From Treponema denticola (GTDB lineage Bacteria > Spirochaetota > Spirochaetia > Treponematales > Treponemataceae): a stretch of DNA of 64,000 nucleotides. Positions 34,097 to 43,265 of this stretch are shown here, piece by piece (the first letter of the stretch is position 1; the number at the start of each line of letters is the position of its first letter). The stretch lies in the NCBI RefSeq assembly GCF_024400535.1, contig NZ_CP038800.1:186001-250000 (forward strand), in the 5' to 3' direction. Made by a program: the position numbers and the translations under genes. The notes beneath the pieces were generated by a model. That model saw only the letters and a list, made by a program, of their open reading frames with translations, made no database searches and was not told where the DNA came from.

Positions 34097-34227
34097 ACAT
34101 ATTAAACATGTCTTCATAAATATACCCAAAAAATCATCTTTTTCAAGCCTTTAACCTAATGATTTTAGATATTTTTTGTAATTAGACATATTAAAAATAT
34201 ATCATCTTCGCGGTTAAACATCGTAAC

Positions 34228-34282
34228 TTCTCAAATTTCTCCATATCCGACTGGATTTTTCACAAAAAAAGATGTATAATTA
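34228..34282 (+). repeat. 55 bp direct repeat, copy 1 (promoter-like)
   Basis: Identical over 55 bases to 35222-35276. It contains a TATAAT at 34275-34280 that would serve the Rpn gene at 34301, preceded by an A run and an ATCC-GACT-GGAT mini-dyad; a -35 box is not clear. Confidence 0.9.
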
Positions 34283-34300
34283 GAAAGTGAGGGACCGGCT

Positions 34301-35191
34301 ATGAGTACTTCAAACAGAAAATACAAAGATTCGGTATTCGTTGATTTGTTTAGTGAAGATGAAAAAGCAAAAGAGAATTTTTTGTCGCTTTATAATGCGT
34401 TGCATAATAGTACACTTGAAGATATAGAGCAGCTAAAAAATATCCGCCTTGATCAGGTCCTTTATATGACATTTTATAATGATGTATCATACCTCGTGGA
34501 TAACAAAATAATAGTACTTGCTGAACACCAATCCACTATCAACCCAAATATGCCTTTGCGCTGCCTTGAATACATCAGCCGTCTTTATGAAAGCCTCTTT
34601 GAATCAAAAGAAAAATACAGCCGTAAACTCTTAAACATTCCGACTCCCGAATTTTATGTTTTTTATAATGGAGAAGAGCCATATCCTTCCGATAAAACTC
34701 TGAAACTATCGGATGCTTTTACAGAAAAGACAACGGGAACTAATCTTGAGTTGACCGTTAAGGTCATAAACATAAACCGGCAAAACCGACATCCTGTATT
34801 GGAAAACTGTAAAACAATGCAAGAATACAGTATATTTGTGGAAACGGTAAGGAAATGGAAAGAAATAGATACTCAAAACGGCTTTGAAAAAGCCGTTGAA
34901 GAATGCATATCAAACAATATTTTGCGTGAATATCTAAAACGCAAGACTAAGGAGGTATTAAATATGTTAGTAGCAGAATATGATTATGAAACCGATATAG
35001 CTGTACAGCGTGCAGAAGAGCGTGAAATAGCCTTTGCTGAAGGGATTGAACGAGGAATTGAACAAGGAATAGCACAAGGCTCTTACCAAACCAAGCTTGA
35101 AACTGCGGCAGCATTAAAAAAACTCGGAGTTGATATTATTAAAATAGCCGAAGGTACAGGCTTAAGCTGGGAAGAAATCGAAAAGCTATAA
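34301..35191 (+). CDS. Rpn family recombination-promoting nuclease (PD-(D/E)XK, putative transposase)
   Basis: This 296-residue protein has the Rpn/YhgA-like pattern: an N-terminal K-Y-K-D-S-V-F-V-D-L-F, then L-V-D-N-K-I-I-V-L-A-E-H-Q-S-T with the E-x-Q active-site variant near residue 75, a Y-I-S-R-L-Y-E helix and a C-terminal repeat of E-G-I-E-R-G-I-E-Q-G-type heptads before a small helical end. These are DNA nucleases first annotated as transposases, present in many copies in treponemes. GAGGG precedes the ATG. The gene lies between two perfect 55 bp repeats. Confidence 0.88.
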   Translation: MSTSNRKYKDSVFVDLFSEDEKAKENFLSLYNALHNSTLEDIEQLKNIRLDQVLYMTFYNDVSYLVDNKIIVLAEHQSTINPNMPLRCLEYISRLYESLFESKEKYSRKLLNIPTPEFYVFYNGEEPYPSDKTLKLSDAFTEKTTGTNLELTVKVININRQNRHPVLENCKTMQEYSIFVETVRKWKEIDTQNGFEKAVEECISNNILREYLKRKTKEVLNMLVAEYDYETDIAVQRAEEREIAFAEGIERGIEQGIAQGSYQTKLETAAALKKLGVDIIKIAEGTGLSWEEIEKL

Positions 35192-35221
35192 TTTAATTTG
35201 TAATTGTAGATTGGCATATCT

Positions 35222-35276
35222 TTCTCAAATTTCTCCATATCCGACTGGATTTTTCACAAAAAAAGATGTATAATTA
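35222..35276 (+). repeat. 55 bp direct repeat, copy 2
   Basis: Identical to 34228-34282. The TATAAT here (35269-35274) stands only nine bases before the start codon of the giant gene, so if it is used the transcript would be almost leaderless. Confidence 0.9.
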
Positions 35277-35283
35277 TAACGTT

Positions 35284-38200
35284 ATGAAGAAAATACAAAA
35301 AACTCTATTTATATCGATTTTTCTCTTTGCCGCAGGAATACTCGCCTCGGCTGAAACCTATACATGGACGGGGGCTGTAGACGGGGTTTTTACAAATCCC
35401 AATAATTGGAAAGATAGTTCAAATAATACGCCAACATGGGGTTCTATTTTGCCGGCTGCTACGTATAAAATTTCTAATACGCCTTCGCGTATTCCGTATT
35501 TACCCAACAATGTCACACTTGCTGCCGGTACGACAAAAATTGAAGTGGGAACGAATAGTACTTCAGCTTCCTTAATATTAGGCGATTTTTCTTTTGGGGG
35601 TTCGGTAACTATAATGGTAAACGAAAAGGGAACATTGGGACTTTCCGGTACTCCGGCTCAAATAACATTGTTCAACAACTCACAAATAACCTTGCAACCG
35701 GATTCCACAGTTTGGTATTACGGCGGTTACCCTAACAATATTTTCCCCGGGCCATATCAAAATTTTAAAGTAACGGGAAACATTAACGCCGACTCTCTTA
35801 CGGTAGAGAAAACGACGTCGATAGGGAATAATAATCCGGTAACAATAAAAGCTGCAACACAAACCTATAAGGGGGCCGTAACTGTACAAAAGGATGTCAC
35901 CTTTGATGCGGCAACTTCTGTAACTTTTACAGCTGCAGCGAACGTGAACGCGGGAACGCAAAATCTGTCCTTTACCGGCGGCGGGGCGGTGAATATGCAG
36001 GGAGTTACCGCCGGAACGGTGGATGCGACGGGAGCTTTGAGCCTTACGGTAAACGGAACCGTTAATTTGAGCGGGGATTTAAAAGCAAAGAATTTGACTG
36101 TAAATACCGCTACTGTCTCTGCCGCAAAAATTGAAGTGAACCAAGCGGCAACCGTAAGCACTGCCACAACGATTACCGCCCAGACGCAAACGTATACGGA
36201 CGCCGTAACGGTAAATGCAAATACAACGTTCAACGCATCCTCAAATCTTACCTTCGGCTCGGACGGAACCGTCGGCGGAACGGGAAGCATTATTGTTTCG
36301 GGTAACGGCACGGTCAACATACAAAAGAATATAAACCTGACGGGAGGTACTTCCAAGTTCGAACAAACGGGAACGGGTGCTGTAAACATAGGAAATGTGT
36401 CTTCAATAAAAGCTGCAACACAAATCTATAAGGGCGCCGTAACGATAAACGCGGACACGGAATTTAATACATCGACAGCGCTTACTTTTAAGGACACGGT
36501 AAGCGGCTCCCAAAAAATTACCCTTTCCGGCACCGGAAATGTAAATATAGGTAACAACATAACCTTAACCGGCACCAACGGTATCATTGAACAAACGGGT
36601 AGCGGAATCATAACAATAGACGGTTCTCTTTCCTCTGTTCCTCTGACTCCTCCGGTCAAAATCAGTGCGTATGAGCAAACATATAAAGGAGCTGTAACTA
36701 TAAATACAGGTACGGAGTTCCATACGGTAAATTCGGTAAATTTTGGGGCGGCTGTGAATGCAGGGAGTAACAGCATCGGCTTTTGGGGGCAGTCCGTTAC
36801 TACGCAGGCGGTTAATGCCGGAACCATGACCTCTCATGCATCATCAACCCTTACGTTGAACGGTAATATAATTTTAACCGGAGATTTAAATACAAACGGC
36901 AGCGTCACCGGCGAAGGAAATATTGATGTCACAGGACCTTGGCAGCATTCCGGAACGGGTAATATAACGGCAAAGGGTAATATAAAAGCTGGAACATTCA
37001 CACAAACAGCAGCCGGCTCTATTCTTCTATTTAACGGAAGCGGGATACAAACTTTAGAGGTCGTTTCGGCTTCTCAAATACAAAATTTGGAAAATAATGG
37101 AAATCTTAAACTAAATTCAGATATTACAATAATCGGTACATTTGAAAATAATGGAACCTTTGATGCACAAACAAGAACAGTTAAACTTGACCCTCCTGCA
37201 AACGGAACCGTAACGATTACAGGTACCGGCACTGCAGGCGATACGGCATTCAATAATCTAAGTCTTACAAATGCAGGTGGGAAAACGCTCACAATAAACG
37301 GAAAAATTACGGTAGACAACCTCAACATAAGCGGTACATCGGCTGCAAGTAAGCTGACTGTTCAAGGCGGAACTGACTCCGAAATTACCCTGACTTCCGA
37401 TCAAACGCCCGATCCGGGCACAAAAAAAGGCTATTACTTAAATGTAAACACGAATATCCGCATAGCGGATGGGAAAACCTATTATGTTGCTGATAGCATC
37501 TTGGGAAGTCCAAATCCGGCAAACTGGGAACATATGTATTCTACATGGAAAACTAATGCAACAAACGACAATTGGAATACTGCATCAAACTGGACGCCCG
37601 GAGTAGTTCCGACTGCCGATTGGCCGGTCATAATTCCTGCAGGAGGTGTTGGAACTAAATATCCCAAACTTACAGCGCCCAGTCTAACAAACCCCGCCCC
37701 ACAAGCTCAATCTGTTACGGTACACGGCGAACTGGATTTAGATTCTTATACAATAAGCGATGGATCAAACACTGCCCCTCTTATAAACAACAGCGTATTA
37801 AAAATGACGGGTACTGCCGCTCAAAAAGCGTGGTTTGAAAATTCTTCCTCCAACGATAAGATTACTCTAGGCGATAATTCTACAATCGAATATTATGATA
37901 GCACGAATAATGATGTCTGGGCAGGCCCCTATAAAAACCTTAGCTTAAATAACAGGCCTGACTTGAAAACAAATAATGAGAATTTAACTGTAAACGGAGT
38001 ATTAACCATAACGGGCAGTGGTACCCATATAGACACCGGCACTGGTACTCAAACCTACAATGGAATAATAACTGCGACAGGGAAAGATATTATTCTCGAA
38101 GGTTCAACAATAACCACAAAACACAATATTACAGCAAATAACATTAAGGTACTAGGAGACTGGAACTCCAACAGCGGTACTATAACAGCCAACATAAACA

Positions 38201-41200
38201 TAGAAGCAGCTAAATGGAATTCTACAGGTAATGTTACCGCAACTACAGGTAAAATTAAGGTAACGGGAGACTGGAACTCAAACAGCGGTAACATTACTGC
38301 TGGAACAAACATAGAAGCCGCCAAATGGAATTCTAAACAAGGATCTATAACAGCCGGAGCCGACATTATCGTTACCGGTGATTGGTATTCAGAACGGTCT
38401 ATCATCAGCGGAATAAATATAACTTCAAGCGGAAGTAAATGGACTTCTTGGGGAGGGATTACTGCAACCGGAAATATTGATATCGAAAACGAATTAGCAT
38501 TTACCGGAGGCCGTATAACTGTAGGCGGTAATCTTGCTGCAAAAAAATTAAATGCCTACTCAGATGCCTATAGCGGAGGCTTAATCTTCTTTAATGGAAG
38601 CGGAACACGAAAACTTTCAGGCGCGGGCGGTAATAATATTATCGATGGTAAAATTCAAAATTTGGAAATAAAATCAGGTGTAACTTTGAAGCTTGAATCG
38701 GATATAACTATTACCGTAGGTTTGAATAATCAAGGAGAATTTGATGCCGTAACAAAAAGCAAAAAAGTAAGGTTAGTTCATGCCGCAGGCTTACTTACTC
38801 CACCTGTTCCTCCCAATAATATCACAATCAAAGGAAACACATCTGCAGTCAATACAAAATTTCATAATTTGGAATGCACAAACGCAGGCGGAAAAGCCCT
38901 TACAATAAACGGTAAAATAACGGTTGCCGGAAATTTTGATATAAGCGGTACGGCATGGAACGATTTATTGAATATTAAAGGCCCGGGAGAAATTACACTC
39001 GGCAGTAATCAAACGCCGGGCAGCGGTACACCTCCACAAAAAGGCTATTATTTAAATATACACACAAATATACCTATCACTGGTACATATACCTATAGAG
39101 TAAAAGAAAGCAAGCCGGACGGTACAGAGCAAGAAATATATACCGATAAAAAACCTAAAAACTGGATTTTCGACGATTGCCTTATTGAAATGAAATGGCT
39201 GGGCGGTAGTGGGACAACCGATCCCGAAAAAACAGCTTGGTCAGCACCTAAAAACTGGCTGCCGAACGGAATTCCGGGAATACACACTCCGGTAAAAATC
39301 GAATCGGGAAAAACATACTATCCAAAACTGACAGCAAACGTAAAAGCAAAGACCATTACACTAAACGGTGAGCTGGATTTAGATTCTTATACAATAAGCG
39401 ATGATGCCGGAGGAACAAGCAGAAGCCATATTGATAATAAAGGTAAATTAAAAATGACGGGTACAGAAGGCAGTCCTACAGACCAAAAAACATGGCTTGA
39501 GATTCCAACCTCTAATATTGGCGACTGTATTACTCACAATGACAGCTCCATTGTTGAATACTACGGCAGTACAAATAATAATGTTTGGAAAGGGCCATAT
39601 AAAAATCTTAGCTTAAATAACAGACCTGACTTGAAAACAAATAATGAGGATTTAACTGTAAGTGAAAAATTGACCATAAGAGGAAGTAATACCCATATAA
39701 ACACCGGCAACACTTCAACCGGAGGAACGCAAACATACAACGGCACTATTGATGCTGGTAATGGAACTTCATCATCTCCCTATATGAATATTGAATTTAC
39801 GGCAAAATCTTTAGAGACAAAACCGGCTTCTGGGAACAACCCTCTTAATATCACAGCAGGAACAATACAAGTAAACGCAGAAGCATGGGAGTCGAATGCA
39901 AACATTGGTGCTGCATCCATTACCGTTTCAGGCAACTGGACATCGCAGAAAGGAGACATAAATCTTAGAGGCGGTTTAAGTGCTGGCTCCTTTGTTCAAA
40001 ATAACGGAATCCTCACTCTCGGCGGAAACGGCAGTATACTTAAATATACAGCTCCTTCAGGGAAGATAAAAATAGAAAGCCTTAAAATATCCTCTTCGGC
40101 AACTGTAAGTCTCGGCTCTGATATCATTATTACTAAAAAATTCCAAAACGATGGAACCTTTAAAACAACCACTCAGACCGTAACGCTGGAGCATTTAGGA
40201 GGCCAAATAGATATTATAGGTAATAATTCGGCAGCAAGTACAGTGGGTGCAACAAATAATACAGACTTTTATAACCTCGTCTGTACCGGAGCGGGAGGGA
40301 AAACCATTAAATTTGCTAATAAGATTTCCGTACATGGAAACCTAACTTTGCGCGGTTCCTCAGGCAGCCTACTTAAAATATCGGGAACTGATAATATTAC
40401 CTCTTCAATACCGGAGCTGAATCACAGCGGTACTATTTATATCAATAGCAATAAAAATCCTTCTAACGATTCGGATAAATGCAAATGGCTGGATGTTAAT
40501 GTAAACCTTCCAATAAAATCAGTAGATTCTAATACTTATACCTGTAAAACCTATGAAAGCCGCATAACAGGAACCATCCAGCTTATAGAGGCCGGTAATC
40601 CTCTAAACTGGATTTTTAACGATTATATCGGTGAGATGAAATGGTCTGCGAAAGAAGCAAACGATACAGACAAAACAAAGTGGGATAAATCTAAAAACTG
40701 GATTCCTAATGGAATTCCGGGAACACACACTAAGGTAAATATTCCTACAGGAATAAATAAGTACCCCAAACTGGAAAGCTCTACAAATGCTAAGGCAGAA
40801 AAAATTACGCTAAACGGTGAATTGGACTTAGCCGGCTATGTTATAACTGATACATTAAATACTGCCCCTCTTACAAACAATGGTCTATTAAAAATGACGG
40901 GTACTGCCGATCAAAAAACATGGTTTGAAAATTCTTCCTCCAACGATAAGATTACTCTAGGCGATAATTCTACGGTTCAATACGATTCCGGCTCTTCCGC
41001 AAATGTTTTCAGTGGGCCTTATGCAAATCTTATACTGAACAGAAGTATAGCAGCAGCATTTTCTCTTACAGTAAATAAAAAGACAACTGTAAATGCTGCC
41101 GCAACGATTACTGCGCCGGCACAGACTTATGGAGGGGATGTAAGGATAAACGCAAACACAACATTCAGCGCAATCAACTCGATCACATTTAGCCATGCTA

Positions 41201-43173
41201 TTGGAGCCTCAGCAAACAATGTTACATTTGATGGTACAGGCATAATAAATACGCAAGCGGTTACCGCAGGCAATATAACCCTAAATTTAAACACCGGCGC
41301 GTGGACTTCATCAGGGGTAATTAATTCAAGTGGAGACATCACCGTAAATAACGGTTCTGGTGCATGGACTTCATCAGGATCTGTTACAGCAGATAACATC
41401 AATACACAGCGCGATTGGATTTCTTCAGACGATGTTACTGCAGCCGGAAACATAACATCTAATAATGCATGGACTGCCTCAAGCGGTAATATTGCACTCA
41501 AAGGCAACCTTAGCGCTAATCAATTTACACAAACAGGCGGAACTCTCATATTTAACGGTAACGGAACTCCTCAAACTCTTTTATTTACAAATCCGGCAGG
41601 ACAAAAAAACATATACAATCTTATAATTGATACTGGAGCAAAGTTAGAACTCTGCTCGGATATTACCATTAAAAGAGATTTTACAAACAAAGGTACCTTT
41701 AACGCTGACACTCATACCGTAACACTGACTAATGACGCTGATCATAAAATTATAGGCACAGATACTGCAGGAGATACCAAATTCTATAATTTATTCTGCG
41801 AAGATGCAGGAGATAAAACTCTCACCTTTGAAAATGAAATTTGGGTAGAAAAGAAGATGTATCTTTCAGGCTCTTACAGTACCGGAATAAAGCCTTTAAA
41901 TATAGATGGAAACGGAGTTGTTTCTCTTAATAATAATCACCCCATTCCTGGTAATGTTTCTATCACCAATATAAGACAAAAATTCTTAAGAGTTTTCTCC
42001 AATAAAGTCAAGATAGGCAATAACAAATACTATGGAACCGATGAAAGTACCGATGATCAGGGTACAACTAAAAATAATAATGGATGGGTTTTTTATAAGA
42101 CCTTTGAGCTGGTTAATTCCTTTGCGATACCCGGTAAAAACGAAATATACCTTTTATTTAAAAACGGCAGTGCAAATAATGTATATACGGAACTGACAGA
42201 AGCAGATTTGGCTAATCCCAATTTTACTCCTCTAATAATAACCGATGGGTCAAGCCATGTGTATGCAGAAAATAGATTGTATATACCTGAAAGATTGCCT
42301 CTCCCATCGGCTATTAAAGAACATACTTTTTGGAAATTTACCCTTAATAACTCAATATCGCCGGATTGGATCTTAAATCAAAACGCTCTTATTTCTCTTG
42401 ACTACTATGATAGAAAAAAACAAAAGCTCCATATCTCCGATATAGGTATAGATATGATAACACCCCAAAGAGCTTCTAACTCAATAGTTCTGCGCAGCTT
42501 TGATGCGTCTGAAGATGATAAGGCTTTGCCTCGGCTTGATGTTACTATATTAGCAGAAAAAAAAGGTGCTTCAAATAATGCTCAACTCTATTTTTACTCC
42601 AAGGATTCAGCCGAACATAAGCTTTGGCATCCGGGAACAGTACCTATAGGTCCGCCGCCGCGCTTTGCCGTTCCTCAAGCCGGAACCACAAACTATGGCT
42701 GTACATTAGAAAATAATCTTCTAAAATCTATAATTTCTGAACAGGATGTTCACTTAGAGCCGAATAAAGTGGGAGGCTTTATGTATATCTATGACGGATG
42801 GCTTCCTTGTGCAAGGCTTAGAAATTCAAACGATATTCTTTCTTTTGATGTTTGGCACTTTAAGATAGTAGGTGTTCAAAAACAAAAGGGCGGCGTTTCT
42901 ATCTTTGATAATGTTTTGGATCCATACAAGGGACAGGAAACGATCATTGCAGCCCACTTACAAAAACCGGGAATGCTTACAATTCAAATAATGAGCCTCG
43001 ACGGAAGCATTATTAGAACCATAGAGCGCTCTTACAAAGCTGCCGGTGACCACATTTATTTCTGGGACGGTAAAAACAATGGCGGAAATCCTGTTGCTAG
43101 AGGTATCTACTTTGTAAGGATAGCCGGTCCCGATATTGATGAAGTAAGAAAAATATTGGTAGTTAAAAACTAA
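35284..43173 (+). CDS. Giant exported repeat protein with C-terminal FlgD-like domain
   Basis: About 2629 residues with a signal peptide ending A-S-A. The sequence is rich in Thr, Asn, Gly and Ala and built of short beta-strand repeats (for example Q-T-Y-K-G-A-V-T-I-N), as in beta-helix adhesins. Larger modules recur three or four times: a W-x-N-x-x-N-W unit (such as S-A-P-K-N-W-L-P-N-G-I-P-G), an N-G-E-L-D-L-D-S-Y-T-I-S-D unit and a G-P-Y-K-N-L-S-L-N-N unit. The end (M-S-L-D-G-S-I-I, G-I-Y-F-V-R-I-A-G) resembles the FlgD Ig-like or T9SS-type sorting fold. I see no beta-barrel translocator, so anchoring is unknown. Start: ATG at 35284 without a clear ribosome site; 35266 is an alternative. 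Confidence 0.85.
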   Translation: MKKIQKTLFISIFLFAAGILASAETYTWTGAVDGVFTNPNNWKDSSNNTPTWGSILPAATYKISNTPSRIPYLPNNVTLAAGTTKIEVGTNSTSASLILGDFSFGGSVTIMVNEKGTLGLSGTPAQITLFNNSQITLQPDSTVWYYGGYPNNIFPGPYQNFKVTGNINADSLTVEKTTSIGNNNPVTIKAATQTYKGAVTVQKDVTFDAATSVTFTAAANVNAGTQNLSFTGGGAVNMQGVTAGTVDATGALSLTVNGTVNLSGDLKAKNLTVNTATVSAAKIEVNQAATVSTATTITAQTQTYTDAVTVNANTTFNASSNLTFGSDGTVGGTGSIIVSGNGTVNIQKNINLTGGTSKFEQTGTGAVNIGNVSSIKAATQIYKGAVTINADTEFNTSTALTFKDTVSGSQKITLSGTGNVNIGNNITLTGTNGIIEQTGSGIITIDGSLSSVPLTPPVKISAYEQTYKGAVTINTGTEFHTVNSVNFGAAVNAGSNSIGFWGQSVTTQAVNAGTMTSHASSTLTLNGNIILTGDLNTNGSVTGEGNIDVTGPWQHSGTGNITAKGNIKAGTFTQTAAGSILLFNGSGIQTLEVVSASQIQNLENNGNLKLNSDITIIGTFENNGTFDAQTRTVKLDPPANGTVTITGTGTAGDTAFNNLSLTNAGGKTLTINGKITVDNLNISGTSAASKLTVQGGTDSEITLTSDQTPDPGTKKGYYLNVNTNIRIADGKTYYVADSILGSPNPANWEHMYSTWKTNATNDNWNTASNWTPGVVPTADWPVIIPAGGVGTKYPKLTAPSLTNPAPQAQSVTVHGELDLDSYTISDGSNTAPLINNSVLKMTGTAAQKAWFENSSSNDKITLGDNSTIEYYDSTNNDVWAGPYKNLSLNNRPDLKTNNENLTVNGVLTITGSGTHIDTGTGTQTYNGIITATGKDIILEGSTITTKHNITANNIKVLGDWNSNSGTITANINIEAAKWNSTGNVTATTGKIKVTGDWNSNSGNITAGTNIEAAKWNSKQGSITAGADIIVTGDWYSERSIISGINITSSGSKWTSWGGITATGNIDIENELAFTGGRITVGGNLAAKKLNAYSDAYSGGLIFFNGSGTRKLSGAGGNNIIDGKIQNLEIKSGVTLKLESDITITVGLNNQGEFDAVTKSKKVRLVHAAGLLTPPVPPNNITIKGNTSAVNTKFHNLECTNAGGKALTINGKITVAGNFDISGTAWNDLLNIKGPGEITLGSNQTPGSGTPPQKGYYLNIHTNIPITGTYTYRVKESKPDGTEQEIYTDKKPKNWIFDDCLIEMKWLGGSGTTDPEKTAWSAPKNWLPNGIPGIHTPVKIESGKTYYPKLTANVKAKTITLNGELDLDSYTISDDAGGTSRSHIDNKGKLKMTGTEGSPTDQKTWLEIPTSNIGDCITHNDSSIVEYYGSTNNNVWKGPYKNLSLNNRPDLKTNNEDLTVSEKLTIRGSNTHINTGNTSTGGTQTYNGTIDAGNGTSSSPYMNIEFTAKSLETKPASGNNPLNITAGTIQVNAEAWESNANIGAASITVSGNWTSQKGDINLRGGLSAGSFVQNNGILTLGGNGSILKYTAPSGKIKIESLKISSSATVSLGSDIIITKKFQNDGTFKTTTQTVTLEHLGGQIDIIGNNSAASTVGATNNTDFYNLVCTGAGGKTIKFANKISVHGNLTLRGSSGSLLKISGTDNITSSIPELNHSGTIYINSNKNPSNDSDKCKWLDVNVNLPIKSVDSNTYTCKTYESRITGTIQLIEAGNPLNWIFNDYIGEMKWSAKEANDTDKTKWDKSKNWIPNGIPGTHTKVNIPTGINKYPKLESSTNAKAEKITLNGELDLAGYVITDTLNTAPLTNNGLLKMTGTADQKTWFENSSSNDKITLGDNSTVQYDSGSSANVFSGPYANLILNRSIAAAFSLTVNKKTTVNAAATITAPAQTYGGDVRINANTTFSAINSITFSHAIGASANNVTFDGTGIINTQAVTAGNITLNLNTGAWTSSGVINSSGDITVNNGSGAWTSSGSVTADNINTQRDWISSDDVTAAGNITSNNAWTASSGNIALKGNLSANQFTQTGGTLIFNGNGTPQTLLFTNPAGQKNIYNLIIDTGAKLELCSDITIKRDFTNKGTFNADTHTVTLTNDADHKIIGTDTAGDTKFYNLFCEDAGDKTLTFENEIWVEKKMYLSGSYSTGIKPLNIDGNGVVSLNNNHPIPGNVSITNIRQKFLRVFSNKVKIGNNKYYGTDESTDDQGTTKNNNGWVFYKTFELVNSFAIPGKNEIYLLFKNGSANNVYTELTEADLANPNFTPLIITDGSSHVYAENRLYIPERLPLPSAIKEHTFWKFTLNNSISPDWILNQNALISLDYYDRKKQKLHISDIGIDMITPQRASNSIVLRSFDASEDDKALPRLDVTILAEKKGASNNAQLYFYSKDSAEHKLWHPGTVPIGPPPRFAVPQAGTTNYGCTLENNLLKSIISEQDVHLEPNKVGGFMYIYDGWLPCARLRNSNDILSFDVWHFKIVGVQKQKGGVSIFDNVLDPYKGQETIIAAHLQKPGMLTIQIMSLDGSIIRTIERSYKAAGDHIYFWDGKNNGGNPVARGIYFVRIAGPDIDEVRKILVVKN

Positions 43174-43183
43174 AATAAAAACG

Positions 43184-43209
43184 GCCTTTCCTGCTTCAGT
43201 AGGAAAGGC
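43184..43209 (-). terminator. Bidirectional hairpin terminator
   Basis: A 9 bp perfect stem (43184-43192 with 43201-43209) lies between the giant gene and the convergent pncB. On the minus strand a T-rich run follows closely; on the plus strand the following T content is weaker. Confidence 0.75.
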
Positions 43210-43265
43210 TGTATGTTTAACTAATAAGTTTAACTTTCTATTTTTACATGGGGTGATTGCCCAAA

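Noticed and set aside
34097-34300. Second half of an attC site next to the core at 34090
   Set aside because: I searched for the complementary arm and a GTT/AAC partner core and found no matching pair.
36000-41500. Recurrent short units that might suggest a CRISPR array
   Set aside because: Units are of unequal length, lie in one long reading frame and have no spacer pattern; no cas genes.
35680-41507. Several open frames of 60-170 codons on the minus strand inside the giant gene
   Set aside because: They are low-complexity mirror images of the Thr/Ala/Val-rich repeats, lack ribosome sites and overlap a single long frame with a signal peptide.
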